DNA from: Mycobacterium syngnathidarum
GTDB lineage: Bacteria; Actinomycetota; Actinomycetes; Mycobacteriales; Mycobacteriaceae
Reading direction: 5' to 3'
Length of the DNA: 64,000 nucleotides
Assembly: GCF_001942625.1 (NCBI RefSeq)
Contig: NZ_MLCL01000023.1
Location: 62,001-126,000 of the forward strand
The stretch's first letter is position 1. The number at the start of each line of letters is the position of its first letter. This document shows, piece after piece, positions 1 to 8,613 of this stretch. A program made the translations under genes and the position numbers. Below the pieces are notes generated by a model, which did no database searches, was not told the DNA's origin, and was given only the letters and a program-made list of their open reading frames with translations.

Positions 1-141
1 CAGCCGACGTTCCGGCGCTCCGGTCCCCTCGACTTCTTCGGCCTCCATGCGCACGAGCCTAAAGCTTCGTTCGACGGGCTTCCCTGCCGCCGGGTTGAGC
101 GAGGTCCGGAACTTGTCGTACCCCTTTGTGATGATGGTGGT

Positions 142-1383
142 ATGTCTTCGGAGGCATCTTCTTTCGCCGCTGGGCCCGGCCCGGCGCGGCGGTTGGAGGT
201 GTTGTGCGATGAGTTGTCGCAGCTGTGCGGGCAGCGCAACGCGATCGATGGTCGGATCGTGGAGATCGTCGCTGAGCTGGAACGCGACGAGTTGTGCGGG
301 GCCACCGGGGCCCGCTCGATCACCGCGTTGGTGGCCTGGAAGACCGGTGTGGCACCGCGCCACGCCGAGACGATGGTGGCGGTGGCCCGCCGGCTCGGGC
401 AGTTCCCGCGCTGCGCTGAAGCGCTGCGTGAGGGCCGGCTCTCACTGGATCAGGTGGGGGTGATCGCCGAGAACGCCGCCGACGGATCTGATGCGCATTA
501 TGCGGAGTTGGCCTCGGTCGCCACGGTCAGGCAGTTGCGTACGGCGGTCAAGCTGCAACCGCGCCCCGACCCCGACCCGAAACCCGAACCCCGGCGGTCG
601 TTCACCCGGGTCGAGGGCAACGGATACACCACCTACCGGATCACCCTGCCGCGTCTGGACGCCGCCACTTTTGACGCCGCGTGCCAAGCCCATCACGACG
701 CGTTGGTCGCCGAATGGAAACGCGACCATGAGGCAGGCGATGAGCAGGCGCCGCCGTTTCCCGACCATGTCGATGCCTTCATGCGTCTGGTCGAGGCCGG
801 CTGGGATACCGAGGCCGCGCGGCGCCCCCACGGCCAGCACACCACCGTGGTGATGCATCTCAATGTCACCGACCGCGTCGCTGCCCTGCATCTGGGCCCG
901 GTGCTGACCGATGAGCAACGCCGATACATGTTGTGCGATGCCACCTGTGAGGTGTGGCTCGAACGCCAAGGCCAACCCATCAGCGTCGGTCGCGCCACCC
1001 GCACCATCAGCCGCCGACTGCGTCGGGCCTTGGAGCACCGTGACCGCTGCTGTGTGGTGCCCGGCTGCGGCGCCACCCGCGGCCTACACGCCCACCACAT
1101 CGTGCATTGGGAAGACGGCGGCCGCACCGACCTGGACAACCTGGTGCTGGTCTGCCCCTATCACCACCGGGCACACCACCAGGGCGGCATCACCATCACC
1201 GGGCCCGCGCACCGACTCGTCGTCACCGACCACACCGGAAAACCCCTCCACGGCGGATCGCTGGCCCGCCCACCGACCACACCCCCACCCCAGGTGCCAC
1301 CGTGCCCGGGACCCACCGGTGAACGCGCCGACTGGTGGTGGTACCCACCCTTCCAACCCGAACCCCCACCACAAGCCGCCTGA
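142..1383 (+). CDS. 13E12/DUF222 family protein with HNH nuclease domain
   Basis: This 413-residue protein has the layout of the mycobacterial 13E12 repeat family. A helical DUF222 region fills the first two thirds, and a C-terminal HNH endonuclease-like domain lies at about residues 300-355. The zinc and HNH signature is visible as CCVVPGCG, then HAHHI, then LVCPYHHRAHH. The last 50 residues are rich in proline. Members are common and often multicopy in mycobacteria, and their biological role is unsettled (mobile-element-like or DNA-processing). The ATG at 142 is preceded only by weak ribosome-binding potential. No partner gene is adjacent; the next gene converges on it. The family call is secure, the function is not. 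Confidence 0.85.
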   Translation: MSSEASSFAAGPGPARRLEVLCDELSQLCGQRNAIDGRIVEIVAELERDELCGATGARSITALVAWKTGVAPRHAETMVAVARRLGQFPRCAEALREGRLSLDQVGVIAENAADGSDAHYAELASVATVRQLRTAVKLQPRPDPDPKPEPRRSFTRVEGNGYTTYRITLPRLDAATFDAACQAHHDALVAEWKRDHEAGDEQAPPFPDHVDAFMRLVEAGWDTEAARRPHGQHTTVVMHLNVTDRVAALHLGPVLTDEQRRYMLCDATCEVWLERQGQPISVGRATRTISRRLRRALEHRDRCCVVPGCGATRGLHAHHIVHWEDGGRTDLDNLVLVCPYHHRAHHQGGITITGPAHRLVVTDHTGKPLHGGSLARPPTTPPPQVPPCPGPTGERADWWWYPPFQPEPPPQAA

Positions 1384-1415
1384 CCCAGCGGCCGCCTCCG
1401 CGAGATCGGCACGCG

Positions 1416-2108
1416 TCACGGGTCGTCGGAAACCACTTCCCGCAAGAACTCCCCGCCGTGGATGGCGGCCAGCAGCGAATTCTCCGAGGTGCGATTGGCG
1501 GTAAACAGCAACTCGTCGCCGGCTTCGAGCACGTCGTCGGGCTTGGGAAACCGCACCTCTTTGCCCCGGACGACGGTGACAAGCGCCGTGTCCACGGGAA
1601 GATCCAGCCGGTCCACCCGCTGACCGACCACCGGGTTGTCTTCCGGCAAGGTCAGTTTGGTCAGCTCCACCCGACCCCCACGTAGCGTCATCAAACGCAC
1701 CATGTGGCCGACGTCGATGGCGCCCTCGATGCCGGCCACCAAGGAACCGGGTGTCGACACCGCGACATCGATGCCCCACTCCTGACCGAACAACCACTGG
1801 TTGCGGATGTCGTTGATACGCGCCACCACCCGCGGCACTCCGAACTCCGACTTGGCCAGCAACCCGACCACGAGGTTGGACTTGTCGTCACCCGTCGCTG
1901 CGATCAGCACGTCGCCGGTTTCGATCCCGGCCTCCTCCATGGCGGACAGTTCGCAAGCGTCCGCCAGCAACCAGTCGGCGCCCGGCACCGTGCTCGGCTC
2001 GTATCGGCGGTACAGCCGCTCGATCAGCAACACCTTGTGGCCGTTGTCAAGCAACTCGGACGCAACGGAACGACCGACATTGCCCGCACCGGCAACCACT
2101 ACGCGCAT
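1416..2108 (-). CDS. ceoB: TrkA-type potassium uptake regulatory protein (CeoB-like)
   Basis: This 230-residue cytosolic protein binds nucleotide and gates a Trk/Ktr-type K+ channel. A Rossmann RCK_N domain occupies residues 1-120, with the glycine-rich dinucleotide motif VVVAGAGNVGRS at the very N terminus and an acidic residue ending strand two (LIERL). A TrkA-C domain follows at about 140-225. The protein closely resembles mycobacterial CeoB as I recall it. I chose the ATG at 2108 because homologues begin at this MRVVVAG; a GTG five codons upstream (2123) is possible. It diverges from an antiporter that also carries a TrkA-C domain. No second ceoC-like gene is in the window. Confidence 0.85.
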   Translation of the reverse strand: MRVVVAGAGNVGRSVASELLDNGHKVLLIERLYRRYEPSTVPGADWLLADACELSAMEEAGIETGDVLIAATGDDKSNLVVGLLAKSEFGVPRVVARINDIRNQWLFGQEWGIDVAVSTPGSLVAGIEGAIDVGHMVRLMTLRGGRVELTKLTLPEDNPVVGQRVDRLDLPVDTALVTVVRGKEVRFPKPDDVLEAGDELLFTANRTSENSLLAAIHGGEFLREVVSDDP

Positions 2109-2187
2109 ATTCCGTTCCGCCACTCAGTCATTTTCGCCTATTCGCACCGCACACTCGCGGCCCTTCGTCCTGATTAACTGATTCCCG

Positions 2188-3684
2188 ATGAGCCTGCACC
2201 AGCTGTACCTGACCTTGCTCACCGGCGGCATCGTGCTGCTGGCGAGCATCATCGGCACCCGCGTGGCGAGCCGGATCGGGTTCCCCAGCCTGTTGTTCTT
2301 CCTGCTGGTCGGCATGGTGCTCGGGGTCGACGGGATCGGGCTGGACTTCGACAATGTCGAACTGGCCCGCAACGTGTGCACCGCGGCGCTGGCGATCGTG
2401 CTGGTGGAAGGCGGCCTGACCACACGGTTCTCCGATATCCGCGGGGTGCTGGCGCCTGCCTCGGCGCTGGCCACCCTGGGTGTGGTGGTCAGCACCGCCG
2501 TCACCGCCGTCGGTGCGCACCTCCTGCTGGGCATGGACTGGCAACTTGCACTTCTGCTCGGCGCCATCGTCTCCTCCACGGACGCGGCCGCGGTGTTCTC
2601 GGTACTGAGGATCCTGCCGCTGCCCCGTCGGCTGGCCGGCCTACTGGAGGCGGAATCGGGTTTCAACGACGCGCCGGCCGTCATCCTCGTGCTCACGTTC
2701 AGCGTGGTGCCGTTCGTGTTCCACCCCGGAGGCGCCATCACCGACCTGGTCTACGAACTGGTCACCGGCGCCCTGCTGGGCCTGGCCGTCGGGTTCGCCG
2801 GCGCATTTGCCCTACGCCGCATCGCGCTGCCGGCCTCGGGTCTGTATCCCATAGCCACCTTCGGGCTGGGTTTCATCGCATTCGCCGCCGCCGGTAGTGC
2901 CCATGCGAGCGGTTTCATCGCCGCGTACTTGTCCGCAGTGGTACTGGCGAACTCCGGCCTGCCGCACAAGTCGGCCACCCGCTCCTTTGCCGAGGGGGTG
3001 GGCTGGCTGGCCCAGATCGGGCTGTTCGTCCTGCTCGGGTTGCTGGTGAACCCACACGACCTGGCCAGTGACATCATCCCGGCGATCGCCATCGGGCTGG
3101 TGCTGCTGTTGATCGCCCGGCCGGTGTCGGTGGTGCTGTCGCTGACCGGGTTCCGGATCTCGTTGCGCGAACAGCTTTTTCTGTCCTGGGCCGGGCTCCG
3201 CGGTGCGGTGCCGATCGTTCTGGCCACGTTCCCGATCGTCGCCGGGGTGCCCGACAGCTACCGGTTGCTCAACATCGTGTTCGTCCTCGTGGTCATCTTC
3301 ACCCTGGTGCAGGCACCCAGCATCCGGTTCGTCGCCAACGCGCTGCGGTTGGCCACCCGCGACGTCACCCGCGAGATCCAGGTCGAAGCCGCCCCACTGG
3401 ACGTCCTCGACGCCGAGCTGCTGACCACGACCGTTCAGCCCCATTCCCGGCTGCACAACGTCACGATCCTGGAACTGCGGCTTCCCGATCCGGCGGTCAT
3501 CACGCTGATCATCCGCAACGGCCGCACCTTCGTTCCGCTGCCGGACACCCGCCTCGCCGTCGGCGACGAGCTGCTCATCGTCACGACGAGCAAGACGCGC
3601 ACCGCGGCCGAGGCCCGCCTGCGCGCGGTGAGCCGCCGCGGCAAACTCGCCTACTGGTTCGACGAATACGGACTCGAGGACTGA
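2188..3684 (+). CDS. Cation/proton antiporter with C-terminal TrkA-C domain (NhaP2/CvrA-like)
   Basis: This 498-residue inner-membrane protein belongs to the CPA1/NhaP family of K+ (Na+)/H+ antiporters. About twelve hydrophobic segments span residues 5-390. They include the helix pairs SSTDAAAVF and ESGFNDAPAVIL, whose acidic residues are the family's ion-binding aspartates. A cytosolic TrkA-C domain (about 400-480) follows, as in CvrA/NhaP2. The gene is divergent from the CeoB-like regulator with only 79 bp between them, so a shared regulatory region and a common role in potassium or pH homeostasis are likely. The ATG at 2188 is the first methionine before the first helix. Ion specificity cannot be read from the sequence. 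Confidence 0.85.
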   Translation: MSLHQLYLTLLTGGIVLLASIIGTRVASRIGFPSLLFFLLVGMVLGVDGIGLDFDNVELARNVCTAALAIVLVEGGLTTRFSDIRGVLAPASALATLGVVVSTAVTAVGAHLLLGMDWQLALLLGAIVSSTDAAAVFSVLRILPLPRRLAGLLEAESGFNDAPAVILVLTFSVVPFVFHPGGAITDLVYELVTGALLGLAVGFAGAFALRRIALPASGLYPIATFGLGFIAFAAAGSAHASGFIAAYLSAVVLANSGLPHKSATRSFAEGVGWLAQIGLFVLLGLLVNPHDLASDIIPAIAIGLVLLLIARPVSVVLSLTGFRISLREQLFLSWAGLRGAVPIVLATFPIVAGVPDSYRLLNIVFVLVVIFTLVQAPSIRFVANALRLATRDVTREIQVEAAPLDVLDAELLTTTVQPHSRLHNVTILELRLPDPAVITLIIRNGRTFVPLPDTRLAVGDELLIVTTSKTRTAAEARLRAVSRRGKLAYWFDEYGLED

Positions 3685-3917
3685 CCGCTGCGGTTGTGGC
3701 GTCGCGCACATCCGCGCTTGTCGATTTGGAACGCAACCCTCCCCTCGGGGTAGAGTTGCCCAACGAAGCCGAGCATGGCGGCCTGAACGCCCCGACTCGC
3801 CAGTCTGCGATGGCGACCGATTCCATGTTCTGGCAATACTTTTCACGCAACGACGCGTGTATCGACTGTGCCCACATGTGCCCTCGCCGCGCCGAACGGC
3901 GCCGAAACGGAGTTGCG
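3685..3917 (+). other. 233-bp leader/intergenic region before the SulP gene
   Basis: No gene is supported here, although the SulP frame stays open through it. A weak sigma-A-like pair can be read (TTGGAA near 3725, TAGAGT near 3750), with a rather long spacer. No recognisable riboswitch fold was found by eye. Confidence 0.3.
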
Positions 3918-5423
3918 TTGAAACTATCGACCGATGCGGCGACACCGCACGAACAGCAATCGGTGCTTGCCGCGCTGCGTTCGCCACGCCGGCTACGAAC
4001 CGAGGCGCTCGCCGGCCTCGTGGTGGCGCTGGCCCTGATCCCTGAAGCGATCTCGTTCTCGATCATCGCCGGCGTCGATCCGCGGGTCGGCCTGTTCGCG
4101 TCGTTCACGATGGCGGTGACGATCGCGCTCGTCGGCGGGCGCCCGGCAATGATCTCCGCGGCGACCGGAGCTGTCGCACTCGTGATCGCCCCGCTGGTAC
4201 GCAGCCACGGCCTGGACTACCTGATCGCCGCGGTCATCCTGGCGGGCGTGCTGCAGTTGGTCCTGGGCGGCCTCGGCGTCGCCAAGCTGATGCGGTTCGT
4301 GCCGCGCAGCGTGATGGTCGGATTCGTGAACGCGTTGGCGATCCTGATCTTCCTGGCCCAGCTGCCTCACCTGCTCGGCGTGCCGTGGCTGGTCTACCCG
4401 CTGGTCGCGGTCGCCATCGCGGTCATCGTGGCGCTGCCGAAACTGAGCACTGCGATCCCCGCTCCGCTGGTGGCCATCGTGGTACTCACCGCGGCCACGG
4501 TCGTATTCGGATGGTCGATCCCCAACGTCGGGGATGAAGGGCAGCTGCCGTCGAGCCTGCCGTCCCTGCTGATCCCCAACGTCCCGTTCACCCTGCACAC
4601 CCTTGGAGTGATCGCGCCGTACGCGCTGGCCATGGCGGTCGTGGGCCTGCTCGAATCGCTGATGACGGCCAAGCTTGTCGACGACATCACCGACACCCAC
4701 TCCGACAAGTCCCGTGAGGCACTCGGCCAGGGGGTGGCCAACGTCGTCACCGGATTCTTCGGCGGCATGGGTGGCTGCGCCATGATCGGCCAGACCATGA
4801 TCAACGTGAAGTCGTGCGGTGCCCGCACCCGGATCTCGACGTTCCTGGCCGGCTTGTTCCTGCTCGGACTGGTCGTCGGCCTCGGCGACATCGTGGCCCA
4901 AATCCCCATGGCCGCACTGGTGGCCGTGATGATCATGGTGTCCGTCGGAACCCTCGACTGGCACAGCATCAACCCGAAAACGTTGCGGCGCATGCCCAAG
5001 AGCGAAACCGCCGTCATGTTGGCCACTGTTGCGGTCACCGTGGCGACCAGCAACCTGGCATATGGCGTCGCTGTCGGCACGTTGACGGCCATGGTGCTGT
5101 TCGCGCGACGCGTTGCTCACTTCACCGAGGTGGTCGACATCGACCACCCCGACGACGACACTCGCGTATACGCGGTTCGCGGCGAGCTGTTCTTCGCCTC
5201 CAGCAATGATCTGGTCTACCAGTTCGACTACGCCGGTGACCCCGACAACGTGATCATCGACATGAGCGACGCCCACGTCTGGGACGCGTCGACCGTATCC
5301 ACCCTGGACGCCATCACCACCAAATACGCTGCCAAGGGCAAGACCGTCAGCATCGTCGGGATGAACGAGAACAGCGCGGCGCGTCATGCTCGGCTCAGCG
5401 GTCAGCTGGCCGCAGCACACTGA
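3918..5423 (+). CDS. SulP family inorganic anion transporter with STAS domain
   Basis: This 501-residue membrane transporter probably moves sulfate, bicarbonate or a similar anion. The SulP signature starts soon after the N terminus (GLVVALALIPEAISFSIIAG). About 10-12 membrane segments follow to residue 400, then a cytosolic STAS domain at about 410-495 (VRGELFFASSNDLVYQF, then IIDMSDAHVWDASTVS). I chose the TTG at 3918 because GGAG lies just upstream at 3909-3912 and the conserved family start follows. The frame is open back to 3696, but that extension is Cys/Arg-rich and unlike SulP proteins. A MerR regulator starts 19 bp downstream on the same strand, suggesting co-transcription. The substrate is unknown. 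Confidence 0.85.
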   Translation: MKLSTDAATPHEQQSVLAALRSPRRLRTEALAGLVVALALIPEAISFSIIAGVDPRVGLFASFTMAVTIALVGGRPAMISAATGAVALVIAPLVRSHGLDYLIAAVILAGVLQLVLGGLGVAKLMRFVPRSVMVGFVNALAILIFLAQLPHLLGVPWLVYPLVAVAIAVIVALPKLSTAIPAPLVAIVVLTAATVVFGWSIPNVGDEGQLPSSLPSLLIPNVPFTLHTLGVIAPYALAMAVVGLLESLMTAKLVDDITDTHSDKSREALGQGVANVVTGFFGGMGGCAMIGQTMINVKSCGARTRISTFLAGLFLLGLVVGLGDIVAQIPMAALVAVMIMVSVGTLDWHSINPKTLRRMPKSETAVMLATVAVTVATSNLAYGVAVGTLTAMVLFARRVAHFTEVVDIDHPDDDTRVYAVRGELFFASSNDLVYQFDYAGDPDNVIIDMSDAHVWDASTVSTLDAITTKYAAKGKTVSIVGMNENSAARHARLSGQLAAAH

Positions 5424-5442
5424 ACCGTCACAGGGGGAACCG

Positions 5443-5832
5443 TTGAGCCAACAGGATCATCTGCAGATCGGCGAGGTCGCAGCCCGAACCGAGCTGTCCA
5501 TCAAGACGATCCGCCACTACGACGAAGTCGGTCTGGTCACCCCGTCAGCACGGTCTGCCGGCGGTTTCCGGCTCTACACCGCCGATGACGTCAACCGGCT
5601 ACTGGCGATCCGCCGCATGAAACCGTCGGGCTTCAGCCTCGACGAAATGCGCGAGCTGCTCGATGCCCTCGACACGCTTGACTCCCCCGGGGCCTCCGCC
5701 GCCCAGCGCGCCGAGGCGGCCGAGTATCTGGCCGAATGCCACAACCGCGCACAAGAAGCCTGCGTCAAACTGACCCGTCAGTTGGCCTATGCGCAGGAAT
5801 TGACCGAGCAACTCGCGCGCTACCGCAGCTGA
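5443..5832 (+). CDS. MerR family transcriptional regulator
   Basis: This 129-residue DNA-binding protein has an N-terminal MerR winged helix at residues 5-75, with the signature IGEVAARTELSIKTIRHYDE and VGLVTPSARSAGGFRLYTAD. A dimerising coiled coil fills the rest. There is no large effector domain and no metal-binding cysteine cluster of the MerR/ZntR type. I chose the TTG at 5443 because GGGGG precedes it at 5433-5437 and the family N terminus follows; an upstream in-frame start at 5386 would overlap the SulP gene. Its position 19 bp after the SulP gene suggests that it controls that transporter or its own operon. The inducer is unknown. Confidence 0.85.
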   Translation: MSQQDHLQIGEVAARTELSIKTIRHYDEVGLVTPSARSAGGFRLYTADDVNRLLAIRRMKPSGFSLDEMRELLDALDTLDSPGASAAQRAEAAEYLAECHNRAQEACVKLTRQLAYAQELTEQLARYRS

Positions 5833-5874
5833 CCTCGGCCGTTTCACCCGTACGTAGGCGGGTATACCGGGCGC

Positions 5875-6624
5875 ATGCCTATGTCGAGAGCTACCGCGGT
5901 TCTGTTCGACGTGGACGGGACACTCGTCGATACGAACTATCTGCACGTGCATGCCTGGGCGCGTGCGTTCCGCGAGGAGAACATCGACGTCGCCTCCTGG
6001 CGCATACACCGCAGCATCGGGATGGACGGCAGCAGCCTGGTGGCCAACCTGTCAGGGGACGCGAGTGATGCTGTGCAACAACGACTCAAGGACCGTCACA
6101 GCGACCTCTACAAGGACGGCGCAGACCTGATCGTGCGGCTGCCAGGCGCGCGCGAACTGCTACACCACCTCGCCGAGAACGGGGCACTGGTGGTGCTTGC
6201 CAGCTCCGCACCGGAAGACGAACTCGCCATCACCCGAAAGGTTCTCGACAGCGACGACGCCATCACGGCAGCGACGTCATCGAAGGACGTCGACACGGCC
6301 AAGCCCGACCCCGGGATCGTCGAGGTGGCGCTCAAGCGGGCCGGCGTGGCTGCCGATCGGGCCGTCTTCGTCGGCGACGCGGTGTGGGACGGGGAAGCCG
6401 CAACCCGCGTCGGAGTGCCCTTCATCGGTCTGCGATGTGGCGGAGTCGCGGACTGCGAACTCGAAAAAGCCGGCGCGCAAGCCGTTTTCGACGATCCGCT
6501 CGACCTGCTACGCCGGTTGCCCACCACCCTCATCGGCGCTCAACCTCCACGCGGACGACCACCCGACGACGTAAGCCCGACACAGCGCGTCGACTTGACC
6601 ACAGGCGTCGAACGTGTGTTCTAA
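5875..6624 (+). CDS. HAD superfamily hydrolase (phosphatase/phosphoglucomutase-like)
   Basis: This 249-residue protein is a cytosolic haloacid-dehalogenase phosphohydrolase. All four motifs are visible: motif I FDVDGTLVDT at about residue 11, motif II in VLASSAP, motif III lysine in KPDPG and motif IV in VGDAVWDGEAA. A helical cap sits between motifs I and II, as in Gph or beta-phosphoglucomutase relatives. The C-terminal 25 residues extend past the domain. The natural substrate cannot be inferred. The gene stands alone, 42 bp after the MerR gene. A second ATG lies two codons in (5881). Confidence 0.85.
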   Translation: MPMSRATAVLFDVDGTLVDTNYLHVHAWARAFREENIDVASWRIHRSIGMDGSSLVANLSGDASDAVQQRLKDRHSDLYKDGADLIVRLPGARELLHHLAENGALVVLASSAPEDELAITRKVLDSDDAITAATSSKDVDTAKPDPGIVEVALKRAGVAADRAVFVGDAVWDGEAATRVGVPFIGLRCGGVADCELEKAGAQAVFDDPLDLLRRLPTTLIGAQPPRGRPPDDVSPTQRVDLTTGVERVF

Positions 6625-6677
6625 TGTCTCCGACCGCCAGCCCGCTCAGTGCAAGCGATGTTCAAAAGGAGTTCTCC

Positions 6678-7106
6678 GTGACGATGACTGTAGACGCTCA
6701 GGCACCAGAAACGCTGACCATCAACTCCGACGCCCCCGACGATGTGGCCACCTCACCTGAGAGCACCACTGCCACCCCCGAAGCCTCTGCCGACGAGAAG
6801 CCCAAGAAGGCGCCGGCCAAGAAAGCCCCCGGCAAGAAGGCCAAGACCATCGAGCTCACCCTCACCGTCACCGGCACTGCCGACGGCGAGTGGCACGCCG
6901 AGCTCAAACAGGGCACCACCTACCTGGCTCGCAACGTCGCCGTCGCGGCCGCTGCCGTCTCTCGTGCGGCCAAGGAACTTCACGAGGACCTCTCCACTCC
7001 GATCGATGAGGTGATCGAAGAGGCGCGCTCCCAGCAGGCCGCCAAGGTCGCCGCGCTGGAAGCCGAGCTCGAAGCGGCCCGAAAGGTTTTGTCTGACTTG
7101 GAGTAA
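6678..7106 (+). CDS. DUF6319 family protein, Lys/Ala/Pro-rich N terminus
   Basis: This is a 142-residue mycobacterial/actinobacterial protein of unknown function. Residues 1-55 are low complexity and histone-tail-like (KPKKAPAKKAPGKKAK). Residues 56-105 form a compact domain (IELTLTVTGTADGEWHAEL), and the last 40 residues form a charged helix or coiled coil. I chose the GTG at 6678 because AAAGGAG sits six bases upstream at 6665-6671; the ATG at 6684 is the alternative. The basic tail suggests nucleic-acid or cell-surface contact, but that is inference. It is the last core gene before the island. Confidence 0.7.
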   Translation: MTMTVDAQAPETLTINSDAPDDVATSPESTTATPEASADEKPKKAPAKKAPGKKAKTIELTLTVTGTADGEWHAELKQGTTYLARNVAVAAAAVSRAAKELHEDLSTPIDEVIEEARSQQAAKVAALEAELEAARKVLSDLE

Positions 7107-7138
7107 CACGCAGGCCCGGAGCGTCCGATCAAAGTCGC

Positions 7139-7522
7139 CTACCCGTAGGCAGGATAGCGATTTTCCCAGATCGCGAGTTGCTCCGCGCGGTGCCGGCGGA
7201 CGATTCGAGTCTCGGGGCCCAGCAGCATCGTGGGCCCGCCGACCCCGTCGTAGTGCTCCCATGGCACTCCTCCACGAACGAACTCCAGCCACAGTTGCTG
7301 GACTGCATCCGACATCTGGCGGGCCGCCTCGTCGGCACCGGCCAGGGCGGGCGCGGCGTCCAGGGTGCCGAACAGCAAGGGCAGACACGAATCGTGGCAG
7401 GCCCCGAACCCGGCACGCGGAGACGGCCACTGCAGTTCGTAGCGAAACACCGGGTTGCCGCGCTCAGCGTGGGCCCTGACGAACTGCTCGGTAGGCGCGG
7501 TGAAGTGGTTGCGCCTCCATCG
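7139..7522 (-). pseudogene. C-terminal remnant of a type B carboxylesterase
   Basis: About 125 codons match the end of a carboxylesterase (PnbA/type B family). The catalytic histidine region is recognisable as FGACHDSCLPLLFGTLD, followed by the C-terminal WLEFVRGGVPWEHYDG and the closing R-x-x-AEQLAIWE region. The N-terminal some 370 residues, with the oxyanion and serine motifs, are absent. The frame continues to 7543, but esterase-like sequence stops at about 7515, next to the AbiEi start codon on the other strand. The gene appears to have been cut by the arrival or rearrangement of the neighbouring island. Confidence 0.7.
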
Positions 7523-7523
7523 T

Positions 7524-8120
7524 ATGAAGCCGTACGGGATCATTCTCGCCGCTACGGCCGTGTATCCACACCCCCGAGCCCAGCTCGCGCGTCTGGCCGA
7601 GCGCGGATTGCTGCACCGCCTCGCAGACGGCTACTACGCCGTGGTGCCCCAAGACATGGTGGGACACAAGTGGATGCCCGGCCTGGAAGCTGCCGCCGCC
7701 GGAATCGGCGCAGCGGTTTACGGAGCGGACGACGTCGTTGTGATGGGTATCAGCGCAGCGCGTCTACACGGGGCGATTCCGCGGGCACTGGCGACCGCGA
7801 TCATTGCAGTGCCACAACAACATCGGCCTATTACCCTCGCGGACCGGCCGGCGATCGTGCGATTCGTCAAACGCCAGACCAGCAAGCTGGACGCCGAGCT
7901 CATTCGCACCGAGCTTGGGTCGACATTGGTGACCACGCCGGAGCAGACCGTGCTCGATCTAGCGCATCGCCCAGGTCTCGGCGCTGCGGAAACCGACGTT
8001 CCTGCAGCGGTTACCGCGCTGTATGCACGCAGCGATAAGACCCGACTACGGACATTGGCAACCGAACAGCGTCGGTTAGCGCCCCTGCGTCGGGCCGAAG
8101 GCTGGGCACTAGCAAGATGA
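7524..8120 (+). CDS. AbiEi-like type IV toxin-antitoxin antitoxin
   Basis: This 198-residue protein resembles the antitoxin and autorepressor of AbiE/MenAT systems. It has an N-terminal winged helix (residues 10-50, ARLAERGLLHRLADGYYAVV) and a C-terminal AbiEi domain (ISAARLHGAIPRAL, then TTPEQTVLDLAHRPG). The ATG at 7524 begins right at the edge of the carboxylesterase remnant. It overlaps the next gene by four bases (ATGA), the usual coupling with an AbiEii nucleotidyltransferase toxin. Because that toxin is truncated here, the antitoxin is probably an orphan. Confidence 0.75.
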   Translation: MKPYGIILAATAVYPHPRAQLARLAERGLLHRLADGYYAVVPQDMVGHKWMPGLEAAAAGIGAAVYGADDVVVMGISAARLHGAIPRALATAIIAVPQQHRPITLADRPAIVRFVKRQTSKLDAELIRTELGSTLVTTPEQTVLDLAHRPGLGAAETDVPAAVTALYARSDKTRLRTLATEQRRLAPLRRAEGWALAR

Positions 8121-8353
8121 TGAACCTCGACGAACGCGACGCGGTGGCAACACAATTCGGTGTCGCCGCCGAACAAGTCGAACGCGATCACTTGATCTCG
8201 CATCTGCTGGCGGTCCTGAGTCGACAGTTCGGTGACCGGATCCAATTCATTGGCGGGACGGCGCTGGCCCGCACGCATCTCCCGGATGGACGGCTTAGTG
8301 AGGACATCGACCTCATCGCCCTGGGCGACCGCAAGCCGGTCTTGGCCGGTTGA
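8117..8353 (+). pseudogene. Truncated AbiEii/MenT nucleotidyltransferase toxin (N-terminal part)
   Basis: Only 78 residues remain of a protein that is normally about 200-300 residues. The nucleotidyltransferase core is intact, with GGTALARTHLPDGRLSEDID giving the GG motif and the paired acidic residues. The frame then ends after LIALGDRKPVLAG. No continuation is recognisable in another frame over the 206 bp before the insertion sequence. Loss of the C-terminal ATP-binding and helical part should inactivate the toxin. Start ATG 8117, with an alternative at 8120. Confidence 0.7.
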
Positions 8354-8500
8354 CCCCCGTGGAATTCGAAGCATCATGAGCGCACCGGCCAGTCAGGCCT
8401 CGTGACCGAAACTGTCACCTGATCGTGCATCCGACCCAGACGTTGCCTGCTCCGATGATTCCGGCAGAAACAGTCCGGTGGCAGAAAACCTAGCTGCCCG

Positions 8501-8520
8501 ACCGATGATGGCTCATCGGT
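8501..8520. repeat. Perfect 8-bp hairpin next to the insertion sequence
   Basis: ACCGATGA (8501-8508) and TCATCGGT (8513-8520) form a perfect inverted repeat with a 4-base loop in the gap between the truncated toxin gene and the IS element. It has no T-tract, so a terminator role is uncertain. Confidence 0.4.
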
Positions 8521-8613
8521 CCTGTGGCCCTGAGCCCGTAGTGGCGTGTTCCCCTTGAATGAGTCCGGCTTGTTTTAGAGTCCTGTGGCCCCGAGGTCGG
8601 GCCGGAAGGGACG

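Noticed and set aside
3696..3917. N-terminal extension of the SulP gene to an earlier start
   Set aside because: The added 74 residues are unlike any SulP protein, whereas TTG 3918 has a ribosome site and the conserved family start.
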